NCBI RefSeq assembly: GCF_013373865.1
Contig: NC_050470.1
Span: 3,146,373-3,210,372 of the forward strand
Reading direction: 5' to 3'
From: Monomorium pharaonis
Lineage: Eukaryota > Arthropoda > Insecta > Hymenoptera > Formicidae
DNA length: 64,000 nucleotides
In this document: positions 37,401 to 48,379 of the stretch, one piece after another
Numbering within the stretch: position 1 is the stretch's first letter
How the letters are laid out: every line of letters begins with the position of its first letter
Program-made: the position numbers and the translations under genes
Notes under the pieces: generated by a model
Database searches by the model: none
What the model was told of the DNA's origin: nothing
What the model saw: only the letters and a program-made list of their open reading frames with translations

Positions 37401-40400
37401 CAACCAGGAGGAAGAAGAGGAGGAAGTTCGTTTGGAAAATAGTCGGCCTCTCGCCCTGCTCGAAAGAATGCGGAGGAGGTAAGAAGATGAGTGATAATTA
37501 ATCGCGCGTCATAATATCATACGATTACATTCATACCGAGGTATTGCACGTATATAACTGGAGTTAGAAAAATTTCACCGGCGGCTGCTTCACGGAGATA
37601 AGCAAAATCACATTATTAACAACAGTGTTGTTATATAATTTTTTATTGTTATATGCCCAATATTTTTTTTTATAGTTTTATTTTATAATTTGCAAAGATA
37701 ATTTCTAAAAAGCACGGTTCTAAGTAGAATTTATTTATCTACAGGGAGAGATTTTTTTTTTAATTTATCTTTAAAATCATAATAGTTGTTAGACAATAGT
37801 TGTGAGCAAAATGATTTAAATATGGTCCTAGACAAAAAACAATGTGTTCAAAAAACAATGTGTGTTTTCAGTAAAACATTTCGAGATTTTAATATTCAAT
37901 ATCTAAACGCGAGTTAATTTTCGGACGGCGAATGATAAATGTTTCAATACGGGCTGTTTAATTTTCGGAATACACACGATATTATAATTTTGATGGTATT
38001 ATAAATTCGACGTAGAGATCGATAAGTTTGCGTTAATTTCCAATATCGCTGGTAATATATTTTCGCATACCTCTCGTATGCCATTGGGAATACTACAATT
38101 TGTTCGAGAATAAATAAATATTAACGAATAAATATTACTAATGCACATGGGGTACATTCTAAATTACACGTGATTAAATATTTGCGATTACACAACGCAA
38201 CGGTCTAATCGATTATCGTGGTTTAAAGCTTATCGACAAAATTAACAGCCACCGCACGTATACTTCGAACATGCATATTTTTGATGCAAGAAATGTATTT
38301 TTATTCACAATATGCCTAATTATTTTTCGAGGAATTAACTCATTTGCTAATAAAATATAGACATTGCGAAATATCATTTGGAAATATAAATAATGATATT
38401 TAAACACAAAATATTAAATGATAATATAAAATATCATTATAAAAAAGCTAAATAATTTTGAATTCTTTTGGATCTGTCGTTAGATACCGATTAAACCAAC
38501 AATTAGGCAAAAAGCGCCTCGATAATTAAAGGTCATTAGGAAAACGACTTTGTCTAGACTCACTGAAGCGTTGTGTGGGAAGTTGTCCGAGATATATTTT
38601 GTTTCGGTACAGTCACATTTTAGAATAACAATAAAAAGACTCGTATAAGATTTTTATTATTAATCTTTTTGTGTATGTAGAATATTTTTGAAAAATATTG
38701 CTTTGTGCAACAATTAAGAAGAAATCTTGGAATTTTATTTTTATTTAAATCGAATGAAGTTAACATAGAAACCAGTAATTAAAGTTAAAATATAAGTGTA
38801 AAGCTGAAACGTGATTGCAAAGATTTATAGCGCGATATTTTTGAGATATCAACCGGAAATTGTCACTGACTTTCTGGACATCTGAACATTGCACGCGACA
38901 GTATCCGATATCTGTCATAGCGATGTTCTAATTTAAATTGACGCGATACGGGCGGAAAGCGACGAATACGAGGAAAAGGAACGCGACGGTCACGTCGATC
39001 ATAATACAAAGTGTCCCAACAAAGTGTCGCACTTCGTTTCATTCTCTTTAACTAACTTGAGATGGAATTTTCCTCAATAAAACTGTTGATACTTCAGCGC
39101 TGTCTAAGTTATAAGCGACAGAAAATAAGTTATTGTTTTGCAGTCTTGCAAGCGCCGTAGATGTAATTCTACACTTCGTTTTGAAATATTATTTTTATAT
39201 CAGATTATTTTGATAGAATTTCAAATTATGGAATTATATTTTTTTGTAAAATTTAAAATAGCATTAGGGACTTGATCGACGTAAGAAAGTTAAGTTCTTT
39301 AAATTCAATTGCAAAGGCAAGAGTCTGTTATATATTTTATAAAAGCTATTTGAACTACAAATAAATTTAAAAACTTATTTATTATAAAAATAAATTTAAA
39401 GATTTTATTACACATTTATAGAATTAACCATCTACTGACAACAACTGTTAACTTTTTATTTTCCGATGTTAAGAGATTTTGAAGAAAGTTGACCAATTTT
39501 TTGCTGAAAAAATAATTAGACTTCGAAGTAATCGAGGGTGTAACGCGACATTCGCGACATGTCACGTTGCGATCGCGAATTGCTTCTCGTAATTCATTGC
39601 ATCTTGCAGGTGTGCGGACGACGATCGTGAAATGCATTCGTGAGAGCAGTCAGACACCCGTCATTGATAAACGCTGTCACAACGTAGAAAAACCGAACCA
39701 TCCTCCACCATTGCGATGCAACGATCATCCATGCGCCGCCAGGTACCTACCTCGATATAATCTCTTCTGTAACAATTGATGCTTCGGCTGCTGCCTTATG
39801 ATTATCGCGTTTCCTTTTAGCCAGATTCTTTGATACGTTCAAGTTTCTTACATACTAGTAGTATGTAATAGTAGTAGTAATATTGAAAGCGTATGGGACC
39901 ATATCGATCCCTACATGTCAGTTAAACTTTTAAAGAGTTTCTCTGTGACTCCCGCTGAGTTGTCAGTCCCAGCCCAGTGTTGTGTATCGGATTTTATGTG
40001 CAGGCTCTACTTTTCAGCGTCTTTTTTCCTTAAGCTTAATAGAAGTCCTGAATCTAACATGGTCCCTAGGTTCCTTTCAGGTTCAACATAGTTCTAAGGT
40101 TCTTGAACTTATGCAGTTCTAATCTCGGAAAATATAAGTAGAGTAATGAGAATCCGGAGCCTACTTATGAAATAGATTTTCACACGAAGTTACGCACTAC
40201 TTTTTTTACAATAAATTGTTAAAAAATCTCGATTGATTGGAAATTCGATAAACTCTCTGCGTTCATGAGATCTGTGATTTACGCAGACAAGCGTATTGAT
40301 CTCGTATTTGAGAGTCGGAAATGTTGTCAGGTGGCGAGCTGGACAGTGGAGCGAGTGTTCGATTACCTGCGGGGTCGGTACGAGGACACGAAAGCTCGAA

Positions 40401-42514
40401 TGCGTCCAGGAGCTGAACGCGAGATTGACAATGCGCGTTGCTGCCGGGGCGTGTATGCAACCGCCAGATCTGAGCACCATGGAAACCTGCACTCGGCCGG
40501 CGTGTCTCAACGTGGGCCCAGAATTGAGACACATGCCTTCGCAGCACGACGCGCCCAGGTGGGACGTGGGCGCTTGGAGTCCGGTGAGTCATTAATCTGC
40601 CATTGTTAAGCAGCTACTTTCAACGATTTAGGACAGGAAATGGTCCGAAGTGAGAGATCAACAGGCAGAGGAGTTAATATTTAGTCGTCAGTATTATTTT
40701 TGCCTATCATATACAGTTTATGTGAATTGTATTTCAATATTTCAATAAAAATAACAGAAATAATTTGAAAATTGATTTAAAAAAATGTAAGCAAATAATT
40801 GATGAAAAATTGAATTTGCCATAAATAAAGAATATGAATGTCGAATTAAGTATTAATTTTCTCGCAAATATTTTATATTATTTTATATTATTTACAATTC
40901 GTCGATCAACGTACAAATCGATAGGTCTCTCTATTAGCATTGTTGCTAAATCTAATTTTGATTTAGTAATACATATATTTCGCTTGTTTCGAGACTTCGA
41001 TTGTGCGTTCCAGTGTTCAGCGACGTGTGGTCGTGGAACTCGAAATCGAACAGTAACTTGTATAACATCCGGGGAGTCTTGTTCGTTATCCAACAAGCCG
41101 GAATCCCAAAAAGCGTGCGAGATGGTGGCTTGTAGTGCGGCGACAGATACGAGAAATCACGCGCCCTGGTTGTACTCAGAATGGTCTTCGAAGGTACAAC
41201 ACTTTAATTTTATTTTTTAATTTTATTTTAAGATGCAGTACGCATTTTCGGCATATGATGGTATAACGGTCGTCATTGTTGCAGTGCTCCGCAGAATGTG
41301 GAAATGGCGTGAGGATCAGGCGAGTAGCGTGTGCCGATGGTAGTGAGTTATTTTGCAATCCCAAAGAGAGACCGAACACGGAGATGCATTGTTTCGGACA
41401 AGGGACGAGTTGCGACCAGGCCAAATGGTTCGCCAGTCCATGGACTTCTGTTAGTACAAACTCAAACCTCAGAAAATAAAACGCTCGCCTCGCGGCAATG
41501 TGTAAAGCTAAAGTAAAGCGATTGCCAACACAATTTTGATAGACGACACTAATTCCTTCGAATCTAGTTTTAAGTTTAAGCCATGTATTTTACATGAAAT
41601 TTTAATTTAACTTTCAACTGTTTTCACATTCGACGAGATTCGAGAATAAAGCCGATATTTAATAAAGTGTCCCTTTCCTCCAATTATTGTAAAATTTAAT
41701 TTTTTAATAATTAATGATAATATTATATTATTTTATATTAACTTCTTTTATGTTTTTTTTTTTTTTTTTTTTAGTGTTCTGTTTCGTGCGGCGTTGGCGT
41801 GCAGTACCGAGACATCGCTTGTATAACTAGAACGAATAACGAATTTGTTATACTGCCTGCAAGAAATTGCAGCGATCCCAAACCAGCGACTGAACAAGCC
41901 TGCAGAATGTCCGCGTGTTCGCCGGAATGGTTTATCTCAGACTGGTCGACGGTAAATTATCTTGAATACAAGATTTTTTAAATGAATCTTAGTTTGCACT
42001 TCGAATGTCTGATGGAATAACATTATTTTTATGTGTCCTGTCTTTAGTGTTCCGCAACATGCGGGGCTGGAGTACAAACACGAATTGTACGATGCATTGT
42101 CGAGGGTATTAGCAGTACAAGTTGCTCGGAAATCGCCAAACCGAGCGCGGAGCAACGATGTAACATGGAGCCGTGTAAGAAGAATGTGTCAGCGGCGAAC
42201 AAACCGCCAAAAAGTAAAGAAAAACCTTATAGAGTCACTGCACCAGTCAAAGAATAAATAAGAAATTGAATCAGTCAATGAATAAGAAACAACTTATTGG
42301 AATTACATTTTTAACTAAAACATGATATTATGAGATGTTGCGATTTATTAGTAATTACGCCCGATGTGCTTGATAAACAATATTATGTTATGTTTCAGAG
42401 GTGCACGATTCGTCCGAGTGCGTGGACAAGTATCCGAATTGCGTTTTAGTAGTGAAGAATGGTCTGTGTCGAATCAAATATTACAAGTATTCGTGTTGCC
42501 AATGCCGTCAATAG
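25366..42514 (+). CDS. ADAMTS-like secreted matrix protein (7 TSRs, spacer, PLAC), complete, 17 coding exons
   Basis: Exons: 25366-25482, 28625-28773, 30891-30993, 33091-33193, 34369-34544, 35162-35366, 36129-36295, 36628-36733, 36822-36888, 37267-37478, 39610-39742, 40331-40583, 41014-41193, 41285-41449, 41775-41951, 42048-42213, 42399-42514. All introns are GT-AG, phases agree at every junction, and the 2595 nt encode 864 residues plus stop. Order: signal peptide (~1-29), TSR1 (~60-137), cysteine-rich (~138-236), spacer (~237-376), linker (377-453), TSR2-7 (454-814), PLAC (834-862). There is no HExxH metalloprotease, so it is an ADAMTS-like protein. Family members are secreted glycoproteins that organise extracellular matrix; Drosophila Lonely heart helps anchor the collagen-like protein Pericardin around the heart. 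Orthology to Lonely heart, papilin-like or THSD4-like proteins is inferred from architecture only. Non-coding 5' exons upstream are possible. The start is the ATG immediately before a hydrophobic signal sequence. Confidence 0.93.
27977..28030. repeat. (TG)n microsatellite
   Basis: A TG dinucleotide run interrupted by TA in two places, in intron 1 of the ADAMTS-like gene. Confidence 0.95.
29311..29942. mobile_element. Possible mariner-like remnant bounded by CAGGGTG/CACCCTG and TA
   Basis: CAGGGTG at 29311 and CACCCTG ending at 29942 are exact inverted termini, each flanked outward by TA. The 632-bp interior has no long open frame. The inverted match beyond these seven bases is weak, so this is either a decayed element or two unrelated copies of a common insect transposon terminus. 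It lies in the intron between coding exons 2 and 3 of the ADAMTS-like gene. Confidence 0.4.
33325..33520. mobile_element. Dispersed inverted-repeat family, copy in ADAMTS-like intron 4
   Basis: The left arm (TTTAGATGGATGTAGATTTG followed by AAAATAATTTTGTTA) is an imperfect inverted repeat of the right arm, which ends GTCCAACAAAATTATATTCC then TGCATTTAGCTAAAT. Matching arms occur at two other places in this window. No coding capacity; boundaries are approximate. Confidence 0.65.
33850..34087. mobile_element. 238-bp inverted-repeat MITE with TA target duplication
   Basis: The element begins CACTGAAAAAACAATTTAC and ends with TTTTTTCAGTG. The two halves are near-perfect inverted repeats over roughly 95 bp, sharing TTTACTAGATTG.AATAAATA and CAAATAGTACCAAGC. 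TA dinucleotides flank it at 33848-33849 and 34088-34089. No coding capacity is present. The TA duplication and long terminal repeats fit a non-autonomous Tc1/mariner-type element. It lies in the intron between coding exons 4 and 5 of the ADAMTS-like gene. Confidence 0.85.
37267..39742 (+). other. ADAMTS-like gene, exons 10-11: polybasic linker and TSR2
   Basis: Exon 10 follows a CTTCTAG acceptor in phase 2. It encodes a charged low-complexity linker (RRDRDPPRAHDGGRK), then RRKKRRK (residues 445-451), then the start of TSR2 (FVWKIVGLSPCSKECGG). Exon 11 completes TSR2 (GVRTTIVKC...CNDHPC). The O-fucosylation position is Glu in CSKECG, so this repeat lacks the CSx(S/T)CG consensus. The exon 10 start was fixed by phase: a two-nucleotide carry from exon 9 fits only this acceptor. 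Confidence 0.87.
40331..42514 (+). other. ADAMTS-like gene, exons 12-17: TSR3-TSR7 and PLAC domain
   Basis: TSR3 lies in exon 12 (WRAGQWSECSITCGVGTR). The end of exon 12 starts TSR4 with WDVGAWSP. Exons 13-16 each begin with the first cysteine of a repeat (CSATCG, CSAECG, CSVSCG, CSATCG) and, except the last, end just after the Trp-containing start of the next. Exon 17 gives the PLAC domain, with six cysteines at residues 834, 841, 850, 859, 860 and 862, and stops two residues later at TAG. The short introns here (91 to 820 nt) contrast with the multi-kilobase introns at the 5' end of the gene. Confidence 0.93.
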
Positions 42515-42854
42515 CCGGGGCAGAAGTTTTGCTTGCAATGTTTGCCCGCAATTTTGCAACCGCAAACTGCGGCGAACGGCTGACGAGCGCGACCTGAATA
42601 GAATACAGATATTATATTAGAAAAAGGCAAATTGTATGCCGAATGTAAGACTGCTACAAAAAAGGATGACCACGTATGCATATAATTTTATTTATATTTA
42701 CACGATATTGGATCATACGTGTCTCAGTCGTGCTTTTTTTCTGCCGAATGTAACATAATTCTTGCGGAGCGGCAGAATTCTCTTTCTCTTTTTGATGAAT
42801 GTTTCAGAATAAGGCGTTAAATTTTTCCTCATATTTCGACTGAAATATTAATAT

Positions 42855-43079
42855 TGAATAAACTTTCAGAGAAAACGACTCAAAAGTAATTGAACGAGAG
42901 ATAAATAAAATAATAAATTGCAGGAAGAAACAACGTAACAAAATTGAGAAAGAAAATTAAGATTTTTATGTTTGTAAGAGTTAAGAATTAATTTTTCTGC
43001 AAGGAAGGTTCCCGAGGTATCCTGATTTTTCCGGGAATTAAACCGTGGACAGGTTCGTCATGGTTTTGTGTGCAATAAA
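42855..43079 (+). terminator. Candidate polyadenylation signals of the ADAMTS-like gene
   Basis: Two AATAAA hexamers occur after the stop codon at 42514: one near 42855 (ATTGAATAAACT) and one near 43074 (GTGCAATAAATA). Either would give a 3' UTR of about 350-600 nt. Which one is used cannot be decided from sequence alone. Confidence 0.45.
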
Positions 43080-46000
43080 TATATCTCGACATATGGTATA
43101 CACACGACGAGTGTTTATCTTCGAGTGGCACATGAACGAGTCATTTACATCGAGTGTACGATATCTGTATTATCGTATTGAGATCTAATCAAATACACCT
43201 TTGGCCCTAGCCTTTTTACATGCAACAACGCGATCTCAATTTTTGTGTACTTTTTATCATGGTGAACGTGGCCCGCTCTAGGATAAACTGGGAAAATAAT
43301 ATTTTGTCAAAGTAAACATACGCGTCTAAGTGGATATCAAATTACGTTCCTGGATAAAACGAGCCTCTCTTTGCATACATGTTCATGCAAAACCTGCACG
43401 ATCATGAAAACCTTCGAGACTGTTGCACTTAACCGTGTAAAATGAAACGAGTTTTTAGCGAATTTATTCTACGGAATTAACGATGAAGCGATGTTATAAA
43501 AAGCGCCAATTCCCGCGCAAACTTATGTTACATAAACAGGAAAATTTGCAACACAAAGAGAAGTTGATTTTCTCTTAATTGCTGAGAGAAGCACTCTCAC
43601 GAAAACGTAATTGCCTTGTACTAAAATGTGGAATTTCAATGATCATTTAAAACATAGAAACAAATTGATAGCGACAAAGTTAATAAAAGAATTTTGAATC
43701 GATTATTTTTCTTTCTAGGTGCTTTTCTGTTAACTATTGTTAGCTCTAACTAACTGCTTTTCTATAAGTTGGCGTAAAAATTTATAATCAATATGTAATC
43801 TATGAAAACTGCACAACAAGAAATCCATTTTCCAAATGAATTACGAGAGAATGTTCCGTCTTGATGAAGGCGTTATGAATAATAGAACACATGCAATATT
43901 CATTCTGCATATGTCGTTTTATATCGTGTACACTTATTCGAATAAACTATAAGTGATAATAATATATACAGTAACGTAACTGGATATACGCTTGTGTATG
44001 TAGAATATATGAAATCGTCGTTAGATGATAAATATATGTATTATTGTATATTTCGATATCGAGATAAAAAATTAGAATTTTCGATCCATATCGCTATTAC
44101 GTATTAGTTCGATGTTGGACTCGTATTTAATTGCGCCGTTAATGACAGTTTCGGAGATAACTGTTTGGATTAATTAATTATCTGTGTCAATCGAATTCTT
44201 TAGTTCTGCCAGCTCCAGTTATTTGGATGCTTTCTATCAGATAGTATTCTTTTAGCGTAGTCTGCGTCTCGCTCAGATTTACTATTTTTACAGCAATTAC
44301 AAGTTATTTACACAAAATCTTTTTGTTCGTTTATTCCATTTTTTGTTGTTAACTGTTTATTGTTTTATTCAATTTTGTTGCACCAGGTAAGTGCGTAAGT
44401 TTTATATAATTTATTTCTTTTCTTTTTGTAATGATTTTTGTTCATATATGTATTACATATATGTTTTTGTTTAACACATTCGCGTTATCAATATTTTCCA
44501 AATTATAAGTGTTTAAACTCATTACTGTACAAATCATTTATATTATGGGATGTTTAGAGAACTTTAGAGAACTTGAAATAAAAGTATTAAATTTAACATT
44601 TAACGAATGTGTTAAATATATATTCTATTTAAATTAACATTTATATTACGTTTGTGCCTTTTTCTTTAATCACGATTGATTTTCCTAACATTTCTTTACG
44701 TTTATCATAACATTATTTTATTTCTCAAGCATTACACATCTCTTTATTACTATATATTTTTATTTTTTATATTTATCTTAAAATATTTATCAAACTTTAT
44801 CAATGTCAATTAAATTAAAAAAAAATCTTATTTACATCCTTTCTGATTTAACTCTTTTAATTTTTAAATATAAATAAACTTTAGAAATTGGTTAGTAAAG
44901 TTTGATTAAATATTTTAGAAAATCCTTATAAATAAAGTTTTTTGACGAATCGTTGCATTAAATTGCGAAATTGGCCAGCTTCAACTATAAGGATTTCCTC
45001 GATTGAATATTAATTGTAAGCGTCAATTTAGTAAAACAAAATCGGTGACATATTAAAATTTAATATATTGTGTGTAATGAATCTTTACAATTTTTTATTG
45101 ACATTATTAATATGACGTAGACAACGTTAAAATTAACAGATCACTGGAAAATTTAAAAAATGCTCTTGCAAATGTATAACGCGGCTGTTAATTGATAGTA
45201 ATCGTTGAGTGTTAAGTCAACCATAGGCTGTGATATAATCTATGTCCAACTATAAATTGTCATTATCTTGATTGGAGGCTACAGTTACAATTGTTATAAC
45301 TCGGAAATCGCATTTATATATTTCAACGCAAACTGTCGTATAAAGTATTCTCTTTTAAAAATTTTCTATAAATTTAAGAAATTAAATAAGAAATTTTTAA
45401 CATTTATAAAATTTAAAATATGGAATTTAATGTATTTGCTTTTTTTATAAAAATAAGCCACAGTAAATAACATTGTTTTAGAGAATTGAAGAAACATAAA
45501 TTTTACAGGAATATATATTATACAAAAGAAAAAGTTATTAAGAAATATTATCTCTTGCATAAAAATCGTAAAATTGCCTGGTTGATATAACGATTGGTTA
45601 AGTGATTGAGTAACATAAATAACAACTAATTGATTATAATGAATAATTTATTTTAACGTGAGCTTAGAAATTATTTTCGATGTGCGAAGAAATAATTTAT
45701 TTTTGGGACAGTGCGCTGTACAGTATTGTTAACATTAAGAACTACAATGGTAGATGTACCACCATTGTGATCCTTTATCGAGACAAAACGTCCAATGTCT
45801 ATAATTATGTGCTCTGTGTCGTCGCAAACCTGTGTATTAATCGCGTAGCTCGTCTATCGCGAGTGTGATCTCGTCAAGGACTGTGATACAATCGTAGTCT
45901 GCAGGAATGAAGTACAACGAACGATAACGAATAGTTAATGATCATTACAATAGGCCAGCTGCTGCGAAAGTAACCAAAGTCGTCTGGCGCTTTGTAAAAT

Positions 46001-48068
46001 TGCTTCCGTGTCATTCGTAGTGTAATAAAATTCTTAATCGAGAACAATCGTTATCGACAATCATGTTACAATCACTATATAATCAATGAAATTATACGAT
46101 AGGTGTTACAATCGAAAGTTATTGCTTACAAACAGGAAGTTGAAATTTGAAATTTACGAATGCTTTAATAAGAAAGTCTTTAAATTTTTCTTTTAATTTC
46201 TTCCATTTGTTATTAATAAATGGAAAAATGACAATGTATTATTTAAAAACTTATTAAAATTTAATTGAATAACCGAAATTTATTGTAAATCTGTATTAAT
46301 TGATAAAAAATTTTTAATTATAATAAGATAAATTTAACATTTTATTAAATTTGCTTATTGTGTCATAATTGAAACAGTAAAATGGATTTTCGTTTGAGCT
46401 AATTATTCAGTTATCTAGCTTGTCGAGAGTTCTTGTCCATGTTCATATATCAATGTCTTTTTGTATAAAAGATCTACTCTTGTACAAAATAATAAGTAGA
46501 AAATCGGAGTTGTTCTCAAAGTATTTAATTGGCAAAGAATATACAGCACACATTATTAAGAAAAAATATAAATTGCGTTTTTATTTCTAAGCTAAATTAC
46601 ATTGAGCTAAGATTATGAAAATTTCTATGTTTAATCAATCACGTTTCATCACGATTCATCACGTTTAATAAATATTGTGTATTGAAGAACGGAGAATTGC
46701 GTAATCCGATTTTCTGCAATTTCCTCTTTTATATAATATTAACTAATCTATGCGAACAATTTTATAAGAAAGAAATCCGATGAGTTGCGATTCTTTCAAA
46801 ATAAAATAGATTATGTTTCCATTTGGAATTCGTAGTTAACGCGAAACAAATTGTGAGAGGAACAGACTGATAAACTGTATGTGTTACTTGTGTTTCACAT
46901 GATGTAACTATATGTTTGACAATTTAAACGTTTTTGATCATTAGATATTAATAAAACGAAAGTCAACAAACACCTGCCTTTGCTCAACAAAAAAACTATG
47001 AATTAGATATTAACAAACTGGAAATAAAATTGTATCATTTTTGTCATGTTTAAACAGTATTAACTATATAATATTAATATTTAAACATTATCAAAGCATT
47101 TCTTTCAAATATATACAATAAAATAGATATTACATATAATATGGAATAAAGGTATATGTGTATCTTTATTTCATGTGATATATTATCATAAATTTTACAT
47201 AAAAAAGATAGAAGAAATAATCTTCTATAATACCTTTATAATTAAAAAAAAAATTTTTTTCTATGTTTTTAATTAATTTTATACCAAAGATAAAATAAAT
47301 AATTATTTTAAAAATATTTCTTAACAATATGATTAAATTGTGATAATTAAACTAATCGATTTAAACTAAGCTACTCTCGAATTACATAATGCTTAAACGA
47401 ATTTTTGCGTATCTGTGCCGTATAAAATTAGACAGATTGGCACGTGAGAAGAAGACACAGGGAAAAGAAAAGAGAAAAGGTTTTGTCTACGAAAGTATAG
47501 TTCAAAATTAACTTTTATTCCTTGTTCCATTCTGTTACAATAATGTAAAATTTCTTACTGTATATAAAAACAATTTATAAAAAAAACAATTGATATATTT
47601 AACTACGTATAAATACCACCATTATTCAATCGTTAGTGTATGTCTTTTTTAAGTTTGGCAAGCTTTATTAGTTAAATATCCCAAGTTGCACTAAGAGTCT
47701 TTCATTTTAATTAGTAATTACCGGTTTCTTATTTTTCAAATACAATATAAAATTTTATTCATTATAACTACAAATGTTTAAATTTAAAAAATTATACATA
47801 CATAAAAATAATTTAGTTTAATCGAATAATTATCTACATGTTCCACGATAAAGCTAAGTATAAGTTCTGTATATGTATTTGTTTGAAACGGCAATTAAAA
47901 ATAGTTGTAAAATATGGATACTTAGCTCTCCGCAAAACCAGATAAAAATATATATTTTCTGGCAGTGTTTGTTAAAAGTATATACATAAACTTCAAAATT
48001 TATATATATGTATAAATTTCAGGCACTATTGAAAATTTCTAAATATCCTATCTAATGCACGACAAATT
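43080..48068. other. Intergenic, strongly AT-rich
   Basis: About 5 kb between the 3' ends of the two convergent genes. The longest frames are about 60 codons, rich in Phe, Lys, Asn and Ile as expected from AT-rich DNA. A short hairpin (CAATGGT...ACCATTG) is present near 45747-45770. Nothing else was recognised. Confidence 0.65.
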
Positions 48069-48074
48069 TTTATT
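48069..48074 (-). terminator. Candidate polyadenylation signal of the ARMC6 homolog
   Basis: TTTATT on the plus strand reads AATAAA on the minus strand, about 300 nt after the stop codon at 48380. No AATAAA or ATTAAA lies between this point and the stop codon on the gene's strand, so this is the first candidate. Confidence 0.5.
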
Positions 48075-48379
48075 ATAAGTGATGATAAATATAAAATATT
48101 AAAAGTTTGCATTTTGTCTCAAATAAACTTCAATCAGCTATGTTGTTTAAATTTTATAAAATATGCGTAGAATTATAAAATAAAACAGTATTAAATTTTA
48201 AAAAATCCATATTTTGTATCCTTCTATTATGTTGCGCACAAAAATATTTAGCAAAAATTCTTATGAAATAATGCGTAGCTTTGCGAGGTGAGATAAAGCA
48301 AAGTACAAGATCCAAAGGATAAATGTACTTGTGGTAAATAATACAGATACTATTTTGATGACGATGTTGCCATCAGTGA

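Noticed and set aside
38996..39040. Sequence resembling a transposon terminus (AAAGTGTCCCAACAAAGTGTCG)
   Set aside because: No inverted partner or target duplication was found within a reasonable distance, so it is not listed as an element.
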